A DNA stretch of 64,000 nt from Bidens hawaiensis (taxonomy: Eukaryota > Streptophyta > Magnoliopsida > Asterales > Asteraceae): assembly GCA_021521415.1 (NCBI GenBank), contig JAIQDT010003803.1, forward strand, positions 124,001 to 188,000, given 5' to 3'. Both the position numbers and the translations under genes were made by a program. The stretch's first letter is position 1. Each line of letters opens with the position of its first letter. The notes under the pieces were generated by a model. That model did no database searches. It was not told where the DNA came from and worked only from the letters and a program-made list of their open reading frames with translations. Of this stretch, positions 45,672 to 56,220 are shown piece by piece.

Positions 45672-48600
45672 TCAAGCTTCAGGACCACTCCCACTTGGAC
45701 CCGCACCATCAGTAGAGTGTGGCGGTTCAAGGAAAGCTTTGAGGATAGCTAGCCCATCATCAGCAGCAGCAATCTCGTTTACCTTCTCCACCACCGGATG
45801 CGGGAATGCGGCATACTGATTCACTGCTTGGTCATACACAGCTTCAGTATCCACATTGTAAAGAGGGAAGTTGGAAGGCGGAATGCCTTGTTCAACAAAC
45901 CCTAGACCAAGCAAGAAGCCAGCCTTTTCCCCATCCTCATGAGAAGCGTTGAGGGCTGCGCTCATCGCATCGTCATATGATGTGTTCGTGAACACCCGAT
46001 GCACAACCTAAAAAACAGAAGTATATCAAAAACTCTTCTAAGGAAAAGCGTAAAGAAATTGTGAAACTACGCATACCTGAGACAACGCTTCTCGGAGAAG
46101 CCATTCCTTGGTAACCAGAGCCTCCTGGAGGGCAGCTTGAGCTTCATTACGAGCGCGTTCGGCTTCGTTCTTTGTAAGGTTGGCAAGCAACACATCTTTG
46201 GCTGCAGCCTCTTCGACGCCCTTTAGCTTACGCTCAGTGTGGTCAAGCACCCCCCTCTGGTCCAAGATCTCTTGGAGCTTCTTGGCATCTTCCATGGCCA
46301 AGGCATCATGAGCCTGCTGGAGCCTCTCTAATTTGGCTTTAAGTTCCTCATTCTCGATGCGTAGAGGCTTAGCAGCAGCTTCAGCCTTGGTGGCCCTCTC
46401 GGTTGCGTTCTGTGCAGTTTCTAGCCAACCGAAGCTGTTCATTAACAGCTTGGGCGGCCTTGGAACGGGCCTCGAGACGAGCCTGGACGTCAACCTCAAG
46501 GGCCTTGAAAGCCTTCTCCTTCTCCGCAGCAACGGCGGAGAGCCTCCTGTTATCCTCCCGGACAGCCCGCGCCTGAGCTACTTCTTGGATACGAGCTGCC
46601 TTTAACTTGTCGTTTTCACGACAAAGCAGCTCGACGCGCGGCTGCATCCGGGCTACGAGAATGCGGAGCTCATTTGTCAACCTACCCTCCTGGTAGCTTG
46701 ACATTGCTTCCCCCAGCGCCCCACTTGGGGCGGCGTGGCTCGCCCACTCGACGCATTCCACAGGCGTCCGAAGGGTTGTTCCTCGGCGGATGTTCCATCG
46801 TGGAACATACACTTCATTGGAATCCGACACTGCAAAAGCAAATAGCAGTTAGGAAAAGATGAATAAAAAAAAATAATAAAAGGCCAAAATAACCCTACGC
46901 ACCTGTAGGGTCGACGACTGGCCTGTAGCCGCCAAACCCATCACCTGAACCTAACGGATATCCATCCAAGAGGTCAGGCAGATGGGAAGGGGGCAGAAAT
47001 TGGCTTGACGCCCCAACCCCGGACATACCTGAAGGACCGGCCGTAGTCGCCGGCGCCGTAGGAGGCATAGCGGAGGCCGCCGTGGTAGAAACCAGCGGAG
47101 GTGAACTCACCGGAGGTGAACTCACAACCGCGGCCGCGACTATGGAAGAATCCACAGAAACACTCACCGCCGGCTCAGTGAAGGAATCAGTGAATATGGC
47201 ACTGACAGCCGGCGGAGACGTTGTCACAGTTGGAACAGTTGGCTCAACCGGGTGAGCAACTGAACCAACTGAAGCAGGCGCAGTCGCCTGGGTCATCGCC
47301 TCAGGTAGGTTGACCAAACCTACCGACACGGGTCCGGAGGTGCTCCTCCCCGCTCCACCCTGGAATGCGGTAGCATCCACGCCTACACGAAGACAAGATA
47401 TATAAGTATAATAGTGGAAAGATATGAAGTTAAAGTTATGTACACTTACGGGTCTTTTTGAGCTTGAAGGTGCGAACAGGCGGGGACGAACCCGATGGAG
47501 CCGGCCTCTTCGTACCGGTCACCGTCGTCGTCCTGGGCTGCTCGGAGGTGACAGCCGTTTCAACCTCCGGAGCAGTGGTCTCAACACCACCTGGGTTCCC
47601 CGCCGCCTCTTCACTCTCGGTCTCCGACTCAGACCGGTTCACCTGGTCGGCGGTGGAGGCTACCTTCGCCTTGCCCTTCCCGCCAGCAGCGTTCTTCTTC
47701 CGCGCAAGAAAAGGACCATCTGCGGATTCCTCATCAGAAGATGACAAGATTAGAGGAATTCCAGCAGAGGTTTCAGCATTCAGAGGGCGAGGGTTGAAGT
47801 CTTTTACCTGGCCGCGTGGCGCTCAGTATTTCGTGACCTGACGGGTAGGCCTCCACAAACCGATCCGCAGTCTGCGCAAGGATGGGCAACTCGTTCTCGT
47901 CAAGAGCGCGAGTACCCAACCGAGCGGGACCGTCGGCTTCCCGCGGATGCAGGAGGGACTGCAAGTCATTTCCCTCTGAAATAAAAAGAAAAACAGTTAG
48001 AAAAAACCTTAAATCAACAAAGAAGACGGGACATACCGTAAGGGATAAAGTTCAAACCGTATTCAAGTACGATGGGAATCTGTGGCGCATCCGCCCCAGC
48101 ATCCTTCCACACCCTGCTCATACCGAGCATCACCATCCCGGACTCCGGAAAGCGGAAAACTGGAGTCTGGATCCGGGAAATCTTGGAGAACCATTCCGCC
48201 TCCTGGTAGTTGGAGGCGTGAAGGCTGGGGAGAGCTCTCCCGTTCTTAAATGTCATCGCTATAGGGACGACACGGGCAGAGATGTAAAAGAACTCCCGCT
48301 TCCAAGACCGAAGACTGCGCTCGGTAGCGCAGATCTTCAAACCCTTGATCCGGGTGACCAGGGTGTACCAGCCTTGGATGCAACTCCAGAAGTAGAAGGT
48401 CATCAGGCGGTCGACGTGGGGATCCACGCCAAGAATGAGGCACACCCACTCAAAATGGCGGATCTTGGCGATCGCCATTGGGTGTACCTCCGTCAGGTGC
48501 ACACCGTGTCTATCCAGAACACGTTATACAAACTTCGTCAATGGGAACCTAAGATTCCCACATAGACGAAGAAGGCGGCATATACCCCTATTTTGCCCTT

Positions 48601-48813
48601 GGGGGCATCGTACACCGTCTGGTGTGGCTCCGGAAACTCAGGCTCGAACGGCTCGAGCATGAACTTCCGGACGATGTACCGGTAAAGCTCGATGGGAAGA
48701 GCACACTGACATTCGCCAGCAGTGCTCTTATCATCCTTATCGGACGTAGACGTCGGGTTCTCGACATACAAGTCAGACTCCTCGACGGTAGCTTCTGAAT
48801 CATGAGTAGACAT
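45672..48813 (-). pseudogene. Five-exon antisense gene of the Tat element (Transposase_28-like)
   Basis: Exons 48813-48037, 47975-47450, 47382-46903, 46829-46077 and 46007-45672 join through four short GT-AG introns (61, 67, 73 and 69 bp) in matching phases. Product in order: acidic N-terminus; a domain with HLTEVHPMAIAKIRHFEWVC and WKREFFYISARV, like the 'putative gypsy-type transposon' family (PF04195); an acidic Ser/Glu and Pro/Thr/Ser-rich middle; a long Ala/Glu/Arg coiled coil (ENEELKAKLERLQQAHDAL); and a C-terminal domain ending in SGPEA. Function unknown. Frameshifts near 48545, 47815 and 46430 plus one TAA near 48510 break this copy. TATA box upstream and AATAAA downstream complete the gene. 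Confidence 0.8.
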
Positions 48814-48934
48814 GTTTTGGAGGTAAAGAACGATTTCAGGAGAATGCTCGACAGAAAGTTAGTATTCGCCGGAAATCGCTTAGAAGAAGAAGAAGAAAGA
48901 AGTGAAAGTGTGGATTACCGTGAACCCTCTCCCC

Positions 48935-48943
48935 CTTTATATA
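48935..48943 (-). promoter_or_regulatory. TATA box of the antisense gene
   Basis: Minus strand TATATAAAG, 122-130 bases upstream of the antisense ATG at 48813, in GC-richer DNA; consistent with its own polymerase II promoter inside the element. Confidence 0.6.
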
Positions 48944-49298
48944 CTCATCGCAATGAATGCGATGAATTTAATGCGGAGGAGAGAGAAAAGAGCTGGTGCA
49001 ATGAAACTATGACACGTGGAAAAAACAAGCTGGCAACAGCTGTTGACGGGACGCGTGCCGTAAAATCCGCACCCACGCGCCCAAAAAATCGTGTCCACGC
49101 ACCTGAAAAAGCGTCTGGAATGACCATATACTGTCACGTCGCCATAACTTCCTGCACGTCCTGACACTGTCAGAAGAAACCGTCGGACGACGTTTCAACA
49201 GTTTGGACTGTTCGTATCCTTTCACCAACTCTTCGAATTTCAAAAAGATTCAAAAAGATTCAAAAGTAAGCGGGACTATACCCCTTACCTTGGCAACC

Positions 49299-49480
49299 AA
49301 GTAACTATAAGACAGGTACGGGTACAGTGTCAAGGCAAAACCCTTCACATACTAAGCACCCGCAGGGAATTGAAGCCAGGAATACCTTGGAAGTAAAGTA
49401 ACTATAAGACGAGTGCGGGTACAGTGTCAAGGCGAAACCCTTCACATACCTAGCACTCCGCAGGGAATTGAAACCAAGAA
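49299..49480. repeat. 97-bp tandem duplication upstream of the antisense promoter
   Basis: AAGTAACTATAAGAC at 49299 and 49396, each followed by CGGGTACAGTGTCAAGG and CGCAGGGAATTGAA. It could be an enhancer-like block; no function seen. Confidence 0.75.
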
Positions 49481-49849
49481 GGATCTTCTGGGCCATGCTT
49501 GCGGAAACGTGAATAACATCCCCGCATAGCGGGAACGTCGAAAACTAGATTGTTTGAAGCTCCAAGATGGAATTGGTTGTTTTAACATAATTGATCACTA
49601 TGTTCAAAACTACCAAAACCTCATGGAGAATCTACACAAGTGGAACTCAACGCTCCTGACTTGCGAGGAGGTTACACATCTACCGGCATCATACCCAAAG
49701 ATCAAGCAGAAAAGTCGGGAATTTCTGCGTGACATTAGGGAAACCGCGGGAAGAATCCCCACGGACAACCTTAAAACTAAATCCTTTTCAAAACCCCTTG
49801 ATTAAGTCCAAAGTTCACCTCACTTATTAACAATTCATGAGAAGAACAT

Positions 49850-49864
49850 TGGACTGGGGGGACT
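49850..49864 (+). promoter_or_regulatory. Gypsy polypurine tract
   Basis: TGGACTGGGGGGACT directly before the 3' LTR. Confidence 0.75.
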
Positions 49865-50819
49865 TGAAGAGTTAGGTCCCAGCAGAGCCCAGTTGGACCC
49901 GCAAGACTCACCTTGAAGAGGGACGTTTGCGCAAGGACCAACTGGTTCCGCAGGACCCACCATGCTCAGAGATGAAGACCTTACGCGCAGTACGCCAGCT
50001 GTTCCCGCAGGGAAAGCCTCCCAATGGTGAAGTACCCCGCCTGTCCCCGCAGCTGCGGATACAAGCCATCAGGGAAGACTACCCGCACTAATAGCAAGGC
50101 TACACACACAAGGCACTAACTCAATAATTCAGTGTCACCTGAAGGAATGAGCAAGGCGGGAATACTCCCGCCCAAATGAGCCAGTCCGTATGCTTCTGGA
50201 AGATCTTTTGTACTATACCTGCCAAGGTATGGACAAAATAGACAAGATCTGACCAAAGCAGCCCATGAACCAATCACAGGGTGACAGCTCACCGACAACA
50301 GTACGAGGAGCATGCTCTAGTACTGTTTGTCACTATTAGCCGCTGCCTACTCACCAACCCTTGTCGTGGCACGCACATAGCCTGCAGTTGGTGGAAAAGG
50401 AATAGTACACAGCCGGCCTGGTCACTATCAGCCGCTGCCTACCCACCAACCAGCATGGCACGTGCGTAGCCTATAGTTGGTAGAACAGGAATATTATACA
50501 GCTGGCTGTACCTGCTTGGAAACCTACCTTCGGCTATAAATACTCCAACACCTTGGAACGGTAGGATCATCTGGTATTTTACCTTCACTAGCTATTTCTC
50601 TCAATATACACTTATATTCAGAGCAATCTAGTCTGATTCTCACGCCGGAGGGTGGTCACAAGGAGGAACCCCCCCCCCCTTCTCAGTGACGAGCTCACGG
50701 TGTCTGTTTTGCAGGTCATCTGAAGAACATCCTTCTTTGCCGGACCAAACCCTCGTGGGAAACATTACTTAACCCCCAGATTATCCATAATCTACTCGGG
50801 GTCACCTAGTGTTTCTTCA
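49865..50819 (+). mobile_element. Gypsy 3' LTR
   Basis: 955 bp, partner of 30749-31684, with 20 extra bases at about 50060-50080. It ends inside the alpha-dioxygenase codon triplets at 50819. Confidence 0.92.
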
Positions 50820-50885
50820 ACTGTCTACAAATTTCCTTCTTTCAAGTAACTTTGTGGCCACCACTGATGGATGAGGCTCTAGCAT
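50820..50885 (-). pseudogene. DOX1: Alpha-dioxygenase exon 3, upstream half
   Basis: Twenty-two codons (LEPHPSVVATKLLERRKFVDS) after a weak acceptor TTTGAAG. The codons run straight into the end of the gypsy 3' LTR at 50819; the last five bases are the target duplication. Confidence 0.88.
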
Positions 50886-51503
50886 CTTCAAATTTGTAAC
50901 ATCCAAAACTAACTTCAGTTTCAAAACCATATTGTTTCTACAAGTATGTGTTTATGCCAAAAACTTTTTGTATTCATGGTATAACTCAAATGCACAATCT
51001 CTAAACCGAGTGTGTAGTTTTGAGAACAGTCTCTATATCATATGTGATAGTTAAGGTTTGTTCAACGAGTGGGATATTACTCGATGACTTCGTTTGTTTA
51101 GTAATGTCAAAAAAATTATTAATAATTAAATTTGAATAATAGTAATAAATAATAACATAAAAATAAGAAAGAGAGAAAATATTTATTTCGTAACAAAATA
51201 TGTTGTTTAAAAAATAAATAAATAAATAAATAAATAAATAAAGACATGTGTGCAATTTCTAGAAACTAAATTAAAAAGAAAAAACAAAATGAGGTAATGG
51301 AGTCCAACACGGGCCCTCGCTCAACTACCACAAACATCATGTCTGTTGTACCTATTATTGATATTTCCAAATAATATGCAATAAATATACTGAATAAAAA
51401 TTTAATGTGTTTTTCAAGAGTTTGTCTATATTATTGATATTTTATAATAACAATAACAATAATATAGACTTTAAGAAATTAAATTATCTAACATTAATCT
51501 TAC
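50886..51503 (-). other. Alpha-dioxygenase intron 2
   Basis: AT-rich, with an (AAAT)n run at about 51210-51242; otherwise nothing recognised. Confidence 0.75.
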
Positions 51504-51764
51504 CCCGAAGTTGGATGTGGATGGAGGCATATTACGACCAAAAAATGTTCCTTGACTGCCTACAATATCATCCGTTGGATGGTTGCACTTTCCATCAGCT
51601 GTCCGATGAGGATACTGTTGCATGTCATATTTGGTTCCGGTCATTGTTCCAACATGTAGGAGATTGTACCTCTGGTGTAAGCGTCTTCTCAGAGCCAAAT
51701 AACCCAGACCCATTATCACCGGTAGCCTATGCCATAACCCAAACTTGTCCAACATATGCAAAAT
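51504..51764 (-). pseudogene. DOX1: Alpha-dioxygenase exon 2
   Basis: Eighty-seven intact codons between acceptor GTGCAG and donor GTAAGA, both phase 0. Holds LDKFGLWHRLPV, QRYNLLHVG, YPHRTADGKCNHP and GTFFGRNMPPSTS, all family hallmarks. Confidence 0.9.
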
Positions 51765-52159
51765 CTGCACCCTTTCTAAGTTTAACATCTGGCTAGTTTA
51801 TTATAACGATTGGTAATGGTGTTTATGATTAAGTTTGAAACTGTACAACCCGTCCAATCAATCATCGATTTAGTTTCACGATCGTAAACTTTTCTGAATT
51901 CTGAAAATACTTTTTAATGGTCAGTTTAGAAATTTTTGACAACGTACCGATCGAATGATTTTGTTTACGATTTATACTCAAAACTGGATAGAAAAGACCA
52001 AATCAACTGTTAGTAACGACTAACGGTTTAGCTAACTATTTGAACTAATAACCGTCAGAATCGGACTGTTAACACCCCTACCAATCTGGGAAAACGGATA
52101 TATAATCATAAAATAGACCACATAACTTATAATATTGACTAAGAAGACAGAGAACTCAC

Positions 52160-52249
52160 GTAAACGATGATGGTGTCAAGTAAAGACATTTTGGATATGA
52201 GAGGTTGCAGTTGGGGATGAATGAAGAAGAAAGGAAGTGCAAACGTCAT
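52160..52249 (-). pseudogene. DOX1: Alpha-dioxygenase exon 1
   Basis: Thirty codons from ATG 52249, with FIHPQLQPLISKMSLLD, the usual family N-terminus. It ends in phase 0 at a strong donor GTGAGT (52154-52159). An upstream in-frame ATG exists, but this start agrees with the family length. Confidence 0.85.
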
Positions 52250-52288
52250 GAACCAGAGGAAGTTTGAAGTCTGTGGAGATAGGATGGG

Positions 52289-52299
52289 TTTATAAAAGC
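52289..52299 (-). promoter_or_regulatory. DOX1: Possible TATA box of the alpha-dioxygenase
   Basis: Minus strand GCTTTTATAAA about 40-50 bases upstream of the ATG at 52249. The 5' leader would be very short, so the start of transcription is uncertain. Confidence 0.4.
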
Positions 52300-52538
52300 A
52301 AGCATATATGTTTGTTTGGGTATGTATGCAACAGATATATATTATTAGTGAATCTGTTTTGGGAATTATTTCTAACGATAACCTGTACAATTACATTTAA
52401 TTCTAGCTGCCTCATACCTATCCCATTCACTAGCATGTAGTTCGGTTCAATCAAAACCATATATTTTAATTTTTAATTAATGAGATCGTACACAACACAA
52501 TTCGTGCATTTCGATCGCTGAAAAATATTATAACTTGA

Positions 52539-53065
52539 TGAAGAAACATTAAGTTAACCTAGAATGGTCAAGTTAGTATCTCGTCCAGGTATAGTCGGGT
52601 TCTTCAAGATTTTCACCAGTGGTTTCTGCAAAACCGAACACCGTGAGCTTGTTACGAGAAGGGTAATGGGGGGTTCTTCTCGTAATCATCGCCGGTGTGA
52701 GAATCAGTATCGAATGTAATGAGTATTGACGGGGAGAAAATAGGATGCCTTTACCGCTTGTTCTGGCTCCTATTTATAGCCGAAGGGGTGGAGAAGATGT
52801 GACCAATTATCACCATCGGTCGAACCTTCTATGTCTGGGCATATTTCTGGTCTCTGATTGGTTGAGACAGATAGGCGGGTGGGATTGGCTCACCGGGTGT
52901 GTCTATCCTTTGTGTAATATGTGTCCCCTTACGGGGTTCTAGTATTTATGATTGGTTGTTTGGCCTTCCGTCATCCACTATGTACTTTCCTCTTATGGTT
53001 ATCTTGTTTGTTGTTACTTTTCCGCAGTTGTAGTTTTTTGTTGTTCTCGTGTGCTTCATGAAGGA
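52539..53065 (-). mobile_element. Diverged Tat-like LTR just upstream of the alpha-dioxygenase
   Basis: Minus-strand reading shows the landmarks of the gypsy LTR at 30749: CTTCGGCTATAAATA (about 52770), a CTCACxCCGG block, a stem-loop around a C-run (52651-52687), AAGCTCACGGTGT, TTTTGCAG and the end TGTTTCTTCA at 52539. It is a solo LTR or fragment of a third related family; the right boundary is approximate. Confidence 0.7.
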
Positions 53066-53078
53066 CCTTACCACCAAG

Positions 53079-53498
53079 GGCGTAGCTTAGTTGGGGCCAG
53101 GGGTGGCCCCGACCCTCTCCGTTTTTTTGCCCGGTAATGTAAAGTTATCCTTTTACGGTTGAAATTTTTTATACATAATGTAAATTTACTCGTTTTCGAC
53201 CAAAATTTTGAGCCCGGCCCCCTCGCTTTTTTTGCTCGGTAGTGTAAATTTATCCTTTGTTGTCCGAAAATTTGTATACATAGTGTAAATTTACCCGTTT
53301 CCAACCGAAATTTTGAGTCCGGACTCCTCTTTTTTCGCTCAACAACGTAAATTTATCATTTTTCAGCCGAAATTTTTTATACATGAATTCATCCGTTTCC
53401 GCCTGAAATTTTGAACCTGCCCCCTCTAGTCTAATAATCTTTATATACATATTAAGTCCGACCCCTCGACATGTATGGCCAAGATTCGCCACTGCTTA
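53079..53498. mobile_element. MITE with three internal tandem units
   Basis: Imperfect inverted ends GGGCGTAGCTTAG (53079) and, inverted from the right, GTGGCGAATCTTG (ending about 53496). Inside, three units of about 100-112 bp start at 53107, 53219 and 53323, each with GTAAATTTA and CCGAAATTTTGA. The overlapping minus-strand ORFs are repeat artefacts. Confidence 0.6.
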
Positions 53499-54980
53499 CC
53501 TCTACAGTTTACGATCAACATACTTGTTATTGTATTTTACTATATAAGTATGTAGCCCACAACAAGTTAAATTTTACCTGACTTTCCTTAAAACACTAAT
53601 TATACTTGGATATTGTTACTATTATGTTTATAATAATAATAATATTAATAACTATAATTATTATTATTATTAAAAATGCATTATTATATGTAGTTAATAT
53701 TAGGGATGAGCTGATATCGGTACTGGTACCAGTCGGTACCTCTACCAAAAATACCTGTACCGATACCGAAATATGGGTACCAAAATGTTAGGTTTGGTAC
53801 CGATCAATGTTGTAAAAGTAGGTCTACAAGGCCGAGTACTCGCTACAAGGTACGGCGCCGAGGGGAGTTTCTTTAACTCCGTCTAGTTACTAAGAATCGA
53901 TCAAAGTTTGTCAACATCAACCAGAATCACGTCTATTCGGTCAACTAGAGCCGATTTTGACTTAAAAAATAAAACATAATTCGTATTTCTGTAATATTAA
54001 AGAAAAAAATATTATTTTTTTAATTAATGATTAACAAATTTTAGAATAATTTATTATTAAAATTATATTTCTCTTATGTATATTGATATTCACTTAATTT
54101 GTTAAAAATATTAGTAAACTTACGATATTCACTTAATTTCTGTAATACAATTTTTAGAATAATTTATTATTAAAATTATATTTCTCTTATGTATATCGAT
54201 ATTCACTTAATTTGACTTATGTATATACATATTAAGTCCGACCCCCTCGACATGTATGGCGAAGATTCGTCACTACTTACCTCTACAGTTGACGATCAAC
54301 ATACTTGTTATTGTATTTTACTATATAAGTGTAGCCCACAACAAGTTAAATTTAACCTGACTTTCCTTAAAACACTGATTATACTTGGATATTGTTACTA
54401 TTATTTGTATAATAATAATAATAACTATTATTATTATTAAAAATGCATTATTATATGTAGTTAATATTAGGGATTAGCTGATATCGGTACTGGTACCAGT
54501 CGGTATCGATACCGAAAATACTGGTACCGATACCGAAATATGGGTACCAAAATGTTAGGTTTGGTACCGATCAATGTTGTAAAAGTAGGTCTACAAAGCC
54601 GAGTACTCGCTACAAGGTACGGCACCGAGGAGAGTTTTCTTTAACTCCGTCTAGTTACTAAGAATCGATCAAAGTTTGTCAACATCAACCAGAATCACGT
54701 CTATTCGGTCAACTAGAGCCGATTTTGACTTAAAAAATAAAACATAATTCGTATTTCTGTAATATTAAAGAAAAAATATCATTTTTTTAATTAATGATTA
54801 GCAATGTTTAGAATAATTTATTATTAAAATTATATTTCTCTTTTTTATATTGATATTCACTTAATTTGTTAAAAATATTAGTAAACTTACGATATTTGAC
54901 ATATTTGTAATCTCTAAAAATTAATTTTCTTTATATTTACCATTTCCAAGTACTCCCCGAGTACTCCGAGTACACTCAAC
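53443..54980. repeat. About 0.77-kb tandem duplication
   Basis: The right end of the MITE, the following AT-rich block and the left part of a GGTACC-rich element (GGGATGAGCTGATATCGG at 53703, GGGATTAGCTGATATCGG at 54470) occur twice in direct order, offset 767-780 bp. Confidence 0.8.
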
Positions 54981-55144
54981 TCCCTAATTGGCCGCCTATG
55001 GTCCGTCTAGCGACTTTTACAACCTTGGTACCGATACTTACCGAAAATTCAAAACTTGGTATCGATTCGGTATCGACGGTACCAAATATTTACTAATTCG
55101 ATGGTACCGGTACTGAATTGGTACCAGTTCCCATTTTGCTCATC
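54472..55144. mobile_element. GGTACCGATACCGA-rich non-autonomous element
   Basis: Both ends carry dense GGTACC and ATCGGTA words and a GATGAGC-type terminus (left GGGATTAGCTGATATCGG, right inverted GATGAGCAAAATGGGAAC at 55144). Such repeats are typical of short non-autonomous plant transposons. Split by the hAT MITE at 54572. Confidence 0.55.
54572..55027. mobile_element. hAT-type MITE, 456 bp
   Basis: Inverted ends CAATGTTGTAAAAGT and CAAGGTTGTAAAAGT (14 of 15 match) with a perfect 8-bp target duplication GTACCGAT (54564-54571 and 55028-55035), the hAT signature. No ORF. A left-part copy lies in the upstream duplicate near 53800. Confidence 0.85.
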
Positions 55145-56220
55145 AAGTGTTAAAAAAATTTTAACCCTATGCATCAAATATCATACTATATGTATCAAAT
55201 GTTAAATTCTTAAAACTTCAAGTTTTTAAACTATCATTGTCAAATACTTTTTAATGTTGTATAAATTATGTATGCATAGTTTGAAAATATATACACTGTT
55301 TAATGAGTTTAATACATCCATTATACCACTCTTATTATCACTTTCATTATAAAGTCGGTTTCAATATCTATGACTACAATATACATGTCCCTTGTAAATG
55401 GTTATATTTACACATGAATAAAATGTCTTTCTCCCTCTACTCTTCCTAGTTTGTAACACATTATTAGCGCGTTTGCTCTACAAAGAACATTTGAATTTTC
55501 TTTTGGTTCATATTGTTTGATTAAAAATGACGTTCTTATTATTTTTTTTCTATCATAGGAGACCTCAGTGCCACTATTATCCAACGAACCACGTCGCTAC
55601 AAGACACCAACATGTTTCGTACCGCCGCCCAGGAAGGACTCAGTTAAAGGTAGATGTTCTGATTCTCCAACGCAATTTGTTGTTATTCTGCTATTCAAAC
55701 AACTGCATTACAAACTGGAAACCTTTATTATATGTTTTCTCGAAACAACATTAATTATTTTTTATGGGATATTGGTTTTTAATGCTCCCAACTTTCACTC
55801 ATTGGACAATAACACTCCCAATTAACGATTTGTCTCCCACGTACCACTCCCAACTTGTAACTTATTTTCTTTTATAACTCCCGAACTTAACGGACCCTAA
55901 CTCCATTAGTTTTTTTGCTGACGTGGAGTGTTTCTGCTTATGTGGCATGCTACGTGAAAAATACCTTATTTAAAAAAAACGAAAAACCTAAACAACAAAT
56001 ACTATACAGACACACGCAGTATGTATATGTATGTGTGTGTATAGATGTATGTGTGTGTGTGTGTGTATATAGGGGATGGTTCAAGAGAGAAATGATATTA
56101 CTGCAAGAAATGCGAGAAATGAATATGAGCCACTAATTTTTTTTAATGTTTTAAATGCTTAAAGCTAAATAAAGAAAGTATTAATCATTCTCTTTATTCA
56201 ATTAATATAACTAATAAACC
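55145..56220. other. Intergenic with microsatellite and possible exon fragment
   Basis: Mostly AT-rich. At 55559-55649 a 91-bp open stretch lies between acceptor-like ATCATAG and donor-like GTAGAT (TSVPLLSNEPRRYKTPTCFV in one frame); I do not recognise it. (TG)n runs at about 56025-56068 are followed by a MITE-like TATATAGGGGATGGTTC. Confidence 0.35.

Larger units (their letters stand above)
30749..50819 (+). mobile_element. Tat-lineage Ty3/gypsy retrotransposon with nested copia element
   Basis: Complete LTR-to-LTR element, plus orientation: 5' LTR, PBS, gag-protease, interrupted RT, RNase H, a second RNase H, integrase, an antisense gene, polypurine tract and 3' LTR. The archaeal-type second RNase H and the antisense ORF downstream of integrase are marks of the Tat group. 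Flanks are ACAGT (30744-30748) and ACTGT (50820-50824), a 5-bp duplication with one change. By eye the LTRs differ by about seven substitutions plus indels, so the insertion is fairly recent but older than the copia element inside it. The RT core is deleted, so it cannot move on its own. Confidence 0.92.
22754..52249 (-). pseudogene. DOX1: Alpha-dioxygenase (pathogen-inducible oxygenase), disrupted
   Basis: Alpha-dioxygenases are heme proteins related to animal cyclooxygenases; they add O2 to the alpha carbon of fatty acids, giving 2-hydroperoxides in plant defence and stress. Ten exons with GT-AG introns follow the known protein order: N-terminus, the HDWIDH distal-heme segment, PWWDGSVIYGN, HTIDW, the YRMH segment holding the catalytic Tyr and proximal His, MGHQ, and the C-terminal SAFSVWDS. 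Exon phases agree at every junction that could be tested. Lesions: a 20-kb retrotransposon in exon 3, a one-base deletion in exon 5, a 63-bp duplication in exon 7, lost acceptors for exons 6 and 10, and an altered C-terminus. DOX1 versus DOX2 is not resolved; the symbol marks the closer family. Family assignment is very secure. Confidence 0.92.
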
